Source: Winogradskyella forsetii (GTDB lineage Bacteria > Bacteroidota > Bacteroidia > Flavobacteriales > Flavobacteriaceae). From it: a DNA stretch of 64,000 bases. The DNA lies in NCBI RefSeq assembly GCF_013394595.1, contig NZ_CP053348.1:4002501-4066500 (forward strand), written 5' to 3'. Shown here in pieces: positions 57,241 to 64,000 of this stretch. Made by a program: the position numbers and the translations under genes. The notes below the pieces were generated by a model. That model ran no database searches and was not told the origin of the DNA. It worked only from the letters and a program-made list of their open reading frames with translations. The first letter of the stretch is position 1, and the number at the start of each line of letters is the position of its first letter.

Positions 57241-58549
57241 CTGTTTTTGGTAGATATTCTATTTCTACACGTTGATTAGGGCTTAAATATTTCTTAGCCA
57301 CATCCTGAATTTCTTCTCTTGTAATAGATCTATAGGTCTCTAACTGATTATTAATGATATTTACATCACCATATAGTAAATAGTATGTTGCAAGGGAACC
57401 TGCAATTCCTGCTACACTAGAATTAGAGCTTACAAAATCATTTTCAAACTGATTTAAAAGTTTTTGATAATCGCGCTCACTAATCAATTCATTTTGCATT
57501 TTAGCAATTTCTTCATCCATCTCTGCTAATAAGGTATCTAAACTAACATCCCCTAATGGCAAAGCAAATAAGGCAAAAATATTATAATCTACTTGACCCA
57601 AATTAACAGCCTGAACTGTTAAGGCCTGTTTTTGTTCATCAATTAATTTCTTATACAACACAGAACTTTTTCCTCCGCTTAAATAGCTAGAAATCATATC
57701 CAATACATAAGCTTCTCTGGTCGATTGACCAGGTAAACGATAAGCAGCTATTATTGCCGGTACTTGAATATTCTTGTCGTAAGCAACTACTTCTTTTGTT
57801 TCTGTAATTGGTGCCTCTTTTGGAAAGTTGCGCACGACCTCAGGTCCTTTTTCAACAGCACTGAAATACTCTTTTACCAATTTTTTTGTCTTGTCATAAT
57901 CAATATCACCTGCCACCACTAATACCGCATTGTTAGGCACATAGTATTTATCAAAATAGGCATTGAATTCTTCTAAAGTCGCTGCATCTAAATGCTCCAT
58001 AAGACCAATATTCTGATCTTTATAGGGATGCACATTAAATAAGCTCTCGCCAATAGTTTTTAAAAGACCTCCATAAGGTCTGTTATCATAACTTTGACGT
58101 TTTTCCTCTTTAACAACTTCGTTCTGCGTATCTACACCAACTTGATCAATAACGGGATGCAACATACGCTCTGACTCTAACCACAATCCTAGTTCTAATT
58201 TGTTAGAAGGGAAGATTTCATAATAATACGTTCTATCTTGAGAGGTATTGGCATTAAAAGTACCTCCGTTTGCAGGAATTATTTTCATGAATTCACCACG
58301 ACCTATATTTTCTGAGCCTTCAAATAATAGATGCTCAAAAAAGTGTGCAAACCCTGTACGTTCCCTGTCGCCATCTTTTCCACCAACATCATACATCACA
58401 GATGTAATAACAACTGGTGCCGTGTTGTCTTGGTGCATAATAACATGCAAGCCATTGTCTAAATCAAATTCCTCAAATTCAACTTTTTGTGCTATGGCCT
58501 GATGGCCAATAAACAACAAAGAAGCCAAAGCCAGTAAATAGTTTTTCAT
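57230..58549 (-). CDS. M16 family zinc peptidase, catalytic subunit
   Basis: A 439-residue exported peptidase. It has a signal peptide (residues 1-20, ending HQAIAQ) and the zinc motif HFFEH (His69, Glu72, His73) with the downstream third ligand in the NEVVKEEKRQ region near 146-155. The C-terminal half holds the inactive sister domain. The family cleaves small peptides and unfolded proteins in the periplasm. It is the first gene of a two-gene unit, and its stop is overlapped by the start of the partner gene. A recognisable promoter lies 46-77 bases upstream. Confidence 0.92.
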   Translation of the reverse strand: MKNYLLALASLLFIGHQAIAQKVEFEEFDLDNGLHVIMHQDNTAPVVITSVMYDVGGKDGDRERTGFAHFFEHLLFEGSENIGRGEFMKIIPANGGTFNANTSQDRTYYYEIFPSNKLELGLWLESERMLHPVIDQVGVDTQNEVVKEEKRQSYDNRPYGGLLKTIGESLFNVHPYKDQNIGLMEHLDAATLEEFNAYFDKYYVPNNAVLVVAGDIDYDKTKKLVKEYFSAVEKGPEVVRNFPKEAPITETKEVVAYDKNIQVPAIIAAYRLPGQSTREAYVLDMISSYLSGGKSSVLYKKLIDEQKQALTVQAVNLGQVDYNIFALFALPLGDVSLDTLLAEMDEEIAKMQNELISERDYQKLLNQFENDFVSSNSSVAGIAGSLATYYLLYGDVNIINNQLETYRSITREEIQDVAKKYLSPNQRVEIEYLPKTDEQ

Positions 58550-58594
58550 TGTAGTTTTGTTTAAATTTAAATTGTTTTAAGTGTTTGTCTTTTC

Positions 58595-58626
58595 TAAATG
58601 TAATTTGTTACATGAAGCCCTACAAA
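58595..58626 (-). promoter_or_regulatory. Bacteroidota-type promoter of the M16 operon
   Basis: On the minus strand a -33 TTTG (58623-58626), a 20-base spacer and a -7 TACATTTA (58595-58602, one mismatch to TAnnTTTG), leaving a 5-prime leader of about 40 bases before the ATG at 58549. Confidence 0.6.
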
Positions 58627-58756
58627 AATAAGCAATGAATTGTCTTTTTAACTTAATTATATGTGAAAACTCTACTTTAGTAAACCTCTATTTCAGCTTT
58701 ACATAGTTCAACTGTTATATTTTTAAGGTCAAAACAGGTCTAAAATACTTAAAACG

Positions 58757-58787
58757 TTTGTCAATTAAGAATTTAGGATTATATTTG
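58757..58787 (+). promoter_or_regulatory. canonical Bacteroidota promoter of rplU-rpmA
   Basis: TTTG (58757-58760), an exact 19-base spacer and TATATTTG (58780-58787), a perfect match to the -33/-7 consensus. The roughly 75-base leader to the ATG contains a short stem around GCCTAGCCCGAAAGGCAGG that may be a regulatory structure or a dispersed repeat. Confidence 0.8.
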
Positions 58788-58870
58788 CACCCGCCTAGCC
58801 CGAAAGGCAGGTCCGCTTTCTGAGAAGAGAGCATTTTATTTAATAATCAAATTAATAAAAACGTTACGCT

Positions 58871-59557
58871 ATGTACGCAATTGTAGAGATAGCAGGGCAG
58901 CAATTTAAAGTTGCAAAAGACCAAAAAGTTTTTGTTAACCGTTTATCTACTGAAGAAGGTAAAAACGTTTCTTTCGATAACGTTCTTTTAATAGGAGATG
59001 GTGACAAAACAACTTTAGGCGCCCCAGCTATAGACGGAGCACAAGTAAGTGCAAAAGTCTTAAAGCACCTTAAAGGTGATAAAGTAATAGTTTTCAAAAA
59101 GAAAAGACGTAAAGGTTACCGTGTAAAAAATGGACACAGACAATCTTTAACTGAAATCGTAATCGAAAGTATTGTTGCTTCAGGAGCAAAGAAAGCTGAA
59201 AAAGCTGCTCCGAAAAAGGAAACTAAAAAAGCTGAACCAAAAGTAGAGGCTAAAAAAGAAGCACCGAAAGCAAAACCAGCTGCTAAAAAAGCAACAGGAA
59301 AAGCTGACGATCTAAAGAAAATTGAAGGTGCTGGACCAAAGGCTGCTGAAGCATTGGTAAACGCTGGATACGAAACTTTTGAGAAAGTGGCTAACGCAAA
59401 AGCAGAAGAATTAAGCAATGTGCTTTCTGAAGCTAGCTCTAGATTAGCACATATCGTTACCGATACTTGGCCAAAACAAGCTAAATTAGCTGCAGATGGT
59501 AAGTGGGACGAATTAAAAGAATTACAAGAAAGATTAGACGGTGGAATTGAAAAGTAA
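58871..59557 (+). CDS. rplU: 50S ribosomal protein L21 with extra C-terminal domain
   Basis: A 228-residue protein. Residues 1-103 are a normal L21 (MYAIVEIAGQQFKVAKDQKV; FKKKRRKGYRVKNGHRQSL). Residues 104-145 are a Lys/Ala/Glu linker. Residues 146-228 form an added domain with helix-hairpin-helix-like KKIEGAGPKAAEALVNAGYE, followed by more helices. The usual L21 is about 100 residues, so the protein is more than doubled. The extension is known in some Bacteroidota; its role is not established, but the motif suggests nucleic-acid binding. The gene is followed by rpmA in the usual rplU-rpmA operon, with the promoter at 58757. Confidence 0.95.
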   Translation: MYAIVEIAGQQFKVAKDQKVFVNRLSTEEGKNVSFDNVLLIGDGDKTTLGAPAIDGAQVSAKVLKHLKGDKVIVFKKKRRKGYRVKNGHRQSLTEIVIESIVASGAKKAEKAAPKKETKKAEPKVEAKKEAPKAKPAAKKATGKADDLKKIEGAGPKAAEALVNAGYETFEKVANAKAEELSNVLSEASSRLAHIVTDTWPKQAKLAADGKWDELKELQERLDGGIEK

Positions 59558-59623
59558 TTTTCAATTGCATTAAATTATAAACTAGTTCCTGACTTTACGT
59601 TAGGATAAAAAAACCTTAAGATC

Positions 59624-59884
59624 ATGGCTCATAAAAAAGGAGTTGGTAGTTCGAAGAATGGTAGAGAATCAGAATCGAAACGTCTAGGCGTAAAGATTTT
59701 TGGTGGACAAGCTGCTATTGCTGGAAACATTATCATAAGACAACGTGGTAACACGCACCATCCAGGTGAAAACGTTTACCAAGGAAAAGACCATACTTTA
59801 CATGCTAAAGTTGATGGTTTAGTGAAATTTACTAAGAAAAAAGACAACAAGTCTTACGTTTCTATTGAGCCTTTTGAGGCTTAG
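59624..59884 (+). CDS. rpmA: 50S ribosomal protein L27
   Basis: An 86-residue ribosomal protein. The conserved N-terminus [20 protein letters not shown] reaches towards the peptidyl transferase centre. The rest follows the family ([34 protein letters not shown]). It is co-transcribed with rplU, with 66 bases between them, and ends at a terminator at 59908. Confidence 0.98.
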   Translation: MAHKKGVGSSKNGRESESKRLGVKIFGGQAAIAGNIIIRQRGNTHHPGENVYQGKDHTLHAKVDGLVKFTKKKDNKSYVSIEPFEA

Positions 59885-59907
59885 GAAATTATTTTCTTAA
59901 ACAATTT

Positions 59908-59938
59908 AAACCCTTTCTGGAAACAGAGAGGGTTTTTT
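59908..59938 (+). terminator. intrinsic terminator of rplU-rpmA
   Basis: Stem AACCCTTTCTG / CAGAGAGGGTT around a GAAA loop with one wobble pair and a T6 run, 24 bases after the rpmA stop. Confidence 0.85.
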
Positions 59939-59944
59939 GTTCCC

Positions 59945-60028
59945 TGTCATTCAGAGCGAAGCGAAGAATCTATACTTTTATATAGTATGTTTTTTAATTC
60001 AAGATTTTTCGCAATGCCCTGAATGACA
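59945..60028. repeat. imperfect inverted repeat TGTCATTCAGAGCGAAG... / ...GCCCTGAATGACA
   Basis: Left arm around TGTCATTCAGAGCGAAGCGA and AGAATCT; right arm AAGATTTTTCGCAATGCCC and TGAATGACA, separated by about 30 AT-rich bases. It belongs to a dispersed family often seen in flavobacterial genomes. It lies between rpmA and the GldM-like gene. Confidence 0.7.
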
Positions 60029-60099
60029 TTTTTCTACACCTTCATCATACAATAATTTATACTATCTTTTGGTTTAGAAGATAACAACCCATCTTAACA

Positions 60100-60825
60100 A
60101 TGAAAAAAGCAAATATCTATCCCATCTTAATTCTTGTTCTAGCACTAAATTGTAAATCTTCGCAGAGTAAAACGCAACTTGTATCTGAAAACAAGGCTTT
60201 AAAAGAACGCATCGAAAAACTCCAATCTTTGGACAGCTTAAAAACTGAAGCGACTTTAGAGCTTAAAAAGATGAATGTAGTTTACAGAGGTGTTTCCAAT
60301 CCTATATATATTTCAAAACCGAATGTTATCTGGTTTGAAGCGTCTGCTCCTGGATTAAAAAAGAAAGATAAAAAAGGTAATTATATTTTAGCTCCTGGTT
60401 CTGGTAATACCATTGACATTAAAATTAAATCTAAACTTAACAATGGTGATTCTTTGACAGAAATAAAAACTTTGAGGATAAAGGACTTAAAAGCACCCAT
60501 TGGAACAATTAACAAACTTGGTTGTGGTGCTAATTGTGAATTAAAATTTAAAAAGGAGGAACTAACGAATGCGGTAATAGATGCAAAAATCTATGACTTT
60601 CTACATGAAATGGATTTTGTAGTAACTTCATTCAAAATAAAAATGCCTCATTATAGGACATTAGAAATAGATGGTAATACAATGAATATTTGGGCGAATG
60701 ATTTATTTACCCTACTTAGACCAGGTGATCTAATACAAATATTCGATATTAACATTCATATTTCTGGAAGCAGCAGCTACAGGCTTAAAGGAGTTTCTCC
60801 AATTTTAATCAAAATTATAGAATAA
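60100..60825 (+). CDS. lipoprotein with a stand-alone GldM C-terminal-like domain
   Basis: A 241-residue lipoprotein with lipobox Cys18 (LVLALNCKSS), a short coiled coil at about 25-55 (VSENKALKERIEKLQSL), and then a domain aligning by eye with the end of the T9SS motor protein GldM. The shared segments are MNVVYRGVSNPIYISKPN (about 64-81), LKKKDKKGNYILAPGSGNTI, LRIKDLKAPIGTI, VTSFKIKMPHY and GDLIQIFDINIHISGSSSYRLKGVSPILI. GldM itself is about 510 residues with a membrane helix, so this is a membrane-tethered tail only. It may interact with the T9SS or its partner GldK/GldN ring, which is inference. Confidence 0.75.
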   Translation: MKKANIYPILILVLALNCKSSQSKTQLVSENKALKERIEKLQSLDSLKTEATLELKKMNVVYRGVSNPIYISKPNVIWFEASAPGLKKKDKKGNYILAPGSGNTIDIKIKSKLNNGDSLTEIKTLRIKDLKAPIGTINKLGCGANCELKFKKEELTNAVIDAKIYDFLHEMDFVVTSFKIKMPHYRTLEIDGNTMNIWANDLFTLLRPGDLIQIFDINIHISGSSSYRLKGVSPILIKIIE

Positions 60826-60831
60826 ACAAAT

Positions 60832-62604
60832 CTAAACAATCTCCATCTTCTTCAACAAAAAACTAGCATTCATGTTTTGGCAGACGCCTTGTTTTAATTT
60901 GTAATCGAAAAATAGTTCATCGTTTATGATTTCTGCATCAAAATAGTAGTTTTTAACAGCTTCTAATTCGGTTTCTATTTCTGTAAGACTTAAATCGTGC
61001 GTAGCAATAATTCCTGTGGCATTTTGTTTCACTAACTTTTCCACAAATTTTCTTGAGCCAATGGCTTTATCAGTACTGTTGGTGCCTTTTAGAATTTCAT
61101 CGAGGATTACGAAATAGTTTTTGTCATTTTCAATAGTATCCACCACAAATTTTAATCGTGTTAATTCACTAAAGAAATAGGAGCTATCATCAGTTAACGA
61201 ATCTGTGGTTCGCATGCTTGTAATTAACTTAATGGGCTTGTACTTGCTCTCTTTTGCACACACAGGCAATCCAACATTGGCCATAACAATATGAAGTGCA
61301 ACGGTTCTTAAAAAGGTACTTTTTCCTGCCATGTTTGCGCCTGTCACGATAAAGAATTGTTCCTCTTCTAACTTTAAATCACTGTCTACTCGTTTTTCGG
61401 GATGTAACAAGGGATGTCCTAAACCTTCAGCCAAAATTGTCACTGGTTCGTGAGTTAGAGTTGGATAAGTAAAACTTTGATGATTAAAGCCATAGTTTCC
61501 AAAGCTATTAAAAGCATCAAAGAAGGTGACCACATGAAACCATTCGTCCACTTTATGGGCATTTTTAGAAATCCATTTTTCAACAGCATAGCTGTATCGT
61601 AGATCTAAAAGCAGATAGCCGTTACCTAGAACCAATGAAATGAGATTATTTCTATTATCCAGAGCATCGAGTGCTTTTGAAAATTTTGAAAATATTTCAG
61701 ATGCTTTTTGGTCTTCAGATTGAATCAATTGTTGTTTGGCCTTTAATAATTGAGAGTTAAACGTTGTTGTTTCAATAGCTTCTAATAACAACGCATATTG
61801 TCTAAAGGTGTCTTTTGCTCTTCCTGTATGCTGTGCTAGAACATCAATTTTTTTCCAATATAGTGCTGTAATGCCGAGTCCTAACAATAACCAATATCCA
61901 ATCATGGAAATCGGAATAATTTCCATAATTCCTAATCCTATAATAATTAAAGATGCTATACTAAACCCAATAGTCAAAGCATACTGCACTTTTCCCAAAA
62001 ACGGCTTGTAACCTTTTAGCCAAGCAATAATTGAAGCTGCGGAATGCTCTATTTCAACGCCTTGCGCTACTGCTGTATAGTTTTGTCGCCATTCTGGCAT
62101 TGCAGCCAATTCTTGTATCGCTTGTTGTCGCTCCTCAATGTTGGTAATATCATTTGATAGCAAATTTTCGGTCAACGTTTCGGTACCTTCATTTATAGCT
62201 GTTCGATTTATAAATTGAAAAAAAGACCCTTTTCCAAACAAATCGATATCCAGACTAAAGAAATGCTTAGGATTTTGAAATTCCGACCCATCTGGTTGTT
62301 CGTGAAAATCTCCTTTGGCTATGTTTAATTCGTTTTCGTTAATAGCAATCAGACGTTTGTGTAGGTTTCTTTTCGCTTTTAAGTCTGTGTATCGCGATAA
62401 TAGAAAAAGGAAAATAGCCATACCAACGACACCAATGCCTGCCGCAATTTGCCAGTTTTTATAGGTAAAATAAATGCCTATTCCTGTAAGTACAAAAACG
62501 GAAAGTCTTAGAAGGCTATAAAGACTGAGTTGTTTGAATATACGCTTAGACTCCCTTTGATTTAACTGTAATTGTGCTTTATAAAACGTGTTTGGGTTTT
62601 GCAT
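60832..62604 (-). CDS. membrane-anchored MutS-family ATPase
   Basis: A 590-residue protein. The C-terminal ATPase of the MutS family is complete: Walker A GANMAGKST at about 422-430, the DDSSYFFSEL stretch at 473-482, Walker B YFVILDE at about 498-504, then KGTNSTD, and IIATHDLSL near 532-540. The N-terminal part has hydrophobic segments at about 28-45, 50-67 and 210-248, and lacks the mismatch-recognition domain of MutS. The clamp region is helical. Such MutS-related membrane proteins are found in Bacteroidota and have no clear role in mismatch repair. It is convergent with the GldM-like gene (6 bases). Confidence 0.88.
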   Translation of the reverse strand: MQNPNTFYKAQLQLNQRESKRIFKQLSLYSLLRLSVFVLTGIGIYFTYKNWQIAAGIGVVGMAIFLFLLSRYTDLKAKRNLHKRLIAINENELNIAKGDFHEQPDGSEFQNPKHFFSLDIDLFGKGSFFQFINRTAINEGTETLTENLLSNDITNIEERQQAIQELAAMPEWRQNYTAVAQGVEIEHSAASIIAWLKGYKPFLGKVQYALTIGFSIASLIIIGLGIMEIIPISMIGYWLLLGLGITALYWKKIDVLAQHTGRAKDTFRQYALLLEAIETTTFNSQLLKAKQQLIQSEDQKASEIFSKFSKALDALDNRNNLISLVLGNGYLLLDLRYSYAVEKWISKNAHKVDEWFHVVTFFDAFNSFGNYGFNHQSFTYPTLTHEPVTILAEGLGHPLLHPEKRVDSDLKLEEEQFFIVTGANMAGKSTFLRTVALHIVMANVGLPVCAKESKYKPIKLITSMRTTDSLTDDSSYFFSELTRLKFVVDTIENDKNYFVILDEILKGTNSTDKAIGSRKFVEKLVKQNATGIIATHDLSLTEIETELEAVKNYYFDAEIINDELFFDYKLKQGVCQNMNASFLLKKMEIV

Positions 62605-62615
62605 AATGCTGTATT

Positions 62616-62649
62616 AAAAAATCCCAAGATAAGATTTTACCTTGGGATT
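62616..62649 (-). terminator. intrinsic terminator of sdhB
   Basis: Stem AATCCCAAG / CTTGGGATT with a 12-base loop and T6 on the minus strand, 43 bases after the sdhB stop. A near-palindrome CCTTCCCATTGGGAAAGG at 62664-62681 lies between. Confidence 0.8.
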
Positions 62650-62692
62650 CCATTATTATTTGTCCTTCCCATTGGGAAAGGTTGAGATGAGA

Positions 62693-63439
62693 TTAACCTT
62701 TCAATGTCGCAGCTAAATATTCACGATTCATACGTGCAATATTCTCTAAAGAAATACCTTTAGGACATTCTACTTCGCAAGCTCCAGTATTTGTACAGTT
62801 ACCAAAACCTTCTTCGTCCATTTGCTTTACCATATTTAAAACACGATCAGTCGCTTCTACTTGACCTTGTGGTAATAATGCAAATTGAGAAACTTTAGCA
62901 CCAACAAATAACATTGCTGATGAGTTTTTACAAGAAGCTACACAAGCACCACAACCAATACAAGTTGCTGCAGCAAAAGCATCATCCGCATCGTGTTTAT
63001 TTACAGGAATTGCATTGGCATCAATGGTATTTCCAGAAGTATTTACAGAAATAAATCCTCCTGCATGTTGAATGCGATCAAAAGAGGTTCTATCAACGAT
63101 TAAATCTTTAATGACAGGAAATGCTGTTGCTCTAAATGGTTCAATAGTAATAACATCACCATCATTGAACATTCGCATATGCAATTGGCAAGTTGTTACG
63201 CCACGATCTGGACCATGCGCCTCTCCGTTAATGTACAATGAACAAGAACCACATATACCTTCGCGACAATCGTGATCGAAAGCTACTGGCTCTTCCCCTT
63301 TTTCTATTAATTCGTTATTTAAAACATCTAACATTTCAAGAAAAGACATATCTGGTGACACATCGCTGATTTTATAATCAACCATTTTTCCTTTATCGTT
63401 ATTGTTTTTTTGTCTCCAAATCTTTAGTGTAAGATTCAT
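62693..63439 (-). CDS. sdhB: succinate dehydrogenase/fumarate reductase iron-sulfur subunit
   Basis: A 248-residue iron-sulfur subunit of complex II. The ferredoxin-type centre uses [15 protein letters not shown] and a later CQLHMRMF. The [4Fe-4S] and [3Fe-4S] centres use [17 protein letters not shown], and [15 protein letters not shown] near 225. It passes electrons between the flavoprotein SdhA and the quinone pool at the inner membrane. The usual sdhCAB operon is interrupted here by a four-helix-bundle gene between sdhA and sdhB. A terminator at 62616 ends the unit. Confidence 0.96.
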   Translation of the reverse strand: MNLTLKIWRQKNNNDKGKMVDYKISDVSPDMSFLEMLDVLNNELIEKGEEPVAFDHDCREGICGSCSLYINGEAHGPDRGVTTCQLHMRMFNDGDVITIEPFRATAFPVIKDLIVDRTSFDRIQHAGGFISVNTSGNTIDANAIPVNKHDADDAFAAATCIGCGACVASCKNSSAMLFVGAKVSQFALLPQGQVEATDRVLNMVKQMDEEGFGNCTNTGACEVECPKGISLENIARMNREYLAATLKG

Positions 63440-63502
63440 AATATTTTGATTTTATAGACTTATTGTTCTGAGAAAAAAGAATGAAGAGTAAAGAAAACAG
63501 AT

Positions 63503-63862
63503 TTATAATCCATTTTGAAAACCCATCGTCATTCTTTGAAATTCTTCGTTTTTAGATTCTAATATTTTTAAAGTTTCTTCCTTAATGTAATTTCTATGAA
63601 AAGCAACTAAGAGCTGTGTACCAAGCTCAAATGATGATCCTATAGAAATGTCAAGAAAATGTGAAAAAGATTTATCTGTTCTCGCAGAGCCTTCTGCTAT
63701 GTTACTCGGCATGGAAACAGAACATTTACTCATTTGAGAACTTAAATCATATCTTTCATGTTTTGGAAAATTAATTAAAACATCCGAAATATTATTAGCA
63801 ATCTCTAATCCGAGCTGCCAAATTTTCAAATTTTTATAATTATGCCTTTTCCGAAAACTCAT
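63503..63862 (-). CDS. four-helix-bundle protein (23S rRNA intervening-sequence type)
   Basis: A 119-residue helical protein of the 23S-IVS / S23 family. The recognisable pieces are HNYKNLKIWQLGLEIANNI, FPKHERYDLSSQMSKCSVSM and PSNIAEGSARTDKSFSHFLD. Members occur inside 23S rRNA intervening sequences and as stand-alone genes, with distant kin in diversity-generating retroelements (Avd). Here it lies in the sdhA-sdhB gap on the same strand. It is flanked by a pyrimidine tract on the right and a purine-rich tract on the left. Function is unknown. It looks like an insertion that leaves both sdh genes intact. Confidence 0.9.
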   Translation of the reverse strand: MSFRKRHNYKNLKIWQLGLEIANNISDVLINFPKHERYDLSSQMSKCSVSMPSNIAEGSARTDKSFSHFLDISIGSSFELGTQLLVAFHRNYIKEETLKILESKNEEFQRMTMGFQNGL

Positions 63863-63876
63863 TAATTTTCAATATC

Positions 63877-63926
63877 TCTATTCTCTTTTCTCTATTCTCT
63901 TTTCTCTATTCTCTATTCTCTATTCT
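63877..63926. repeat. low-complexity pyrimidine tract (TCTCTATTCTCTTT units)
   Basis: Tandem copies of CTCTATT and CTCTTTT, 50 bases long, between the sdhA stop and the four-helix-bundle start (on the minus strand AGAGAATAGAG units). A purine-rich stretch at about 63471-63500 flanks the gene on the other side, in the opposite sense. Confidence 0.8.
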
Positions 63927-64000
63927 CTACTTATAAGAACGCTCTTTAACTTTAATATTCTCGTATTCTAATTCTTCTTTATGAAGTATAGCATCTTTTG
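63927..64000 (-). CDS. sdhA: succinate dehydrogenase flavoprotein subunit, last residues only
   Basis: The final 24 or so codons of a minus-strand gene, ending in TAG. The translation (KDAILHKEELEYENIKVKER, then SYK) matches the conserved C-terminus of flavobacterial SdhA. The rest lies beyond the window. It precedes sdhB with one inserted gene in between. Confidence 0.85.
   Translation of the reverse strand, partial: KDAILHKEELEYENIKVKERSYK

Noticed and set aside
63877..63926. Pyrimidine tract as a CRISPR or tRNA-related element
   Set aside because: It is a simple tandem of CTCTATT/CTCTTTT with no spacers or RNA fold.
1..64000. tRNA, rRNA, tmRNA, prophage or insertion-sequence genes
   Set aside because: No cloverleaf-like sequence, integrase or transposase was recognised on either strand.

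Overview
The window is chromosomal DNA from a member of the Bacteroidota, almost certainly a marine-type Flavobacteriaceae. The genus cannot be fixed from the sequence. The evidence is the low G+C coding style, Bacteroidota promoters (TTTG-N19-TAnnTTTG, seen intact before rplU), type IX secretion (T9SS) sorting domains of types A and B, a stand-alone GldM-like domain, a Bacteroides aerotolerance (Bat) operon, a TonB-dependent receptor next to a DUF5689 lipoprotein, and short dispersed palindromes typical of flavobacterial intergenic DNA. No rRNA, tRNA, CRISPR array, insertion sequence or prophage was found.

Layout. 1-6166 (minus): an inorganic-carbon cluster with two SulP anion transporters, two different beta-carbonic anhydrases, a DUF2490 outer-membrane protein and a universal stress protein. 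6376-6669: a small unknown protein. 6717-16502 (minus): the Bat operon, transcribed moxR, DUF58, DUF4381/BatD-like, batA, batB, batC, batD, batE, with several one- to eight-base overlaps. 16664-26821: housekeeping and unknown genes (DUF4382 lipoprotein, aldo/keto reductase, HD hydrolase, AlbA_2 protein, DUF1501, a DUF1800 gene broken by one in-frame stop, a lipoprotein/beta-barrel pair, an antiquitin-like aldehyde dehydrogenase, a small unknown protein). 26822-27791 is a 970-base AT-rich gap.

27792-45547 is an envelope region. A giant alpha-2-macroglobulin lipoprotein and penicillin-binding protein 1C, usually neighbours, are here separated by 7.8 kb holding an SH3 protein, an ABM-fold protein, clustered nested palindromes, a gene remnant and a 1968-residue T9SS adhesin. 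A second, paralogous adhesin lies on the other side of pbpC. The two adhesins share an 18-base upstream element made of two TGTATAG direct repeats, the best candidate for an undescribed regulatory site here.

45876-54998: a four-helix membrane protein, a T9SS type A protein, a divergently arranged secreted nuclease / TonB receptor / DUF5689 lipoprotein set that looks like a nucleic-acid or phosphate scavenging locus, a Cys-rich heavy-metal-domain lipoprotein and an EamA exporter. 55132-64000: a paired M16 peptidase operon, rplU-rpmA (L21 carries an extra helix-hairpin-helix-like domain), a lone GldM C-terminal-domain lipoprotein, a membrane-anchored MutS-like ATPase, and sdhB and sdhA separated by an inserted 23S-IVS-type four-helix-bundle gene.
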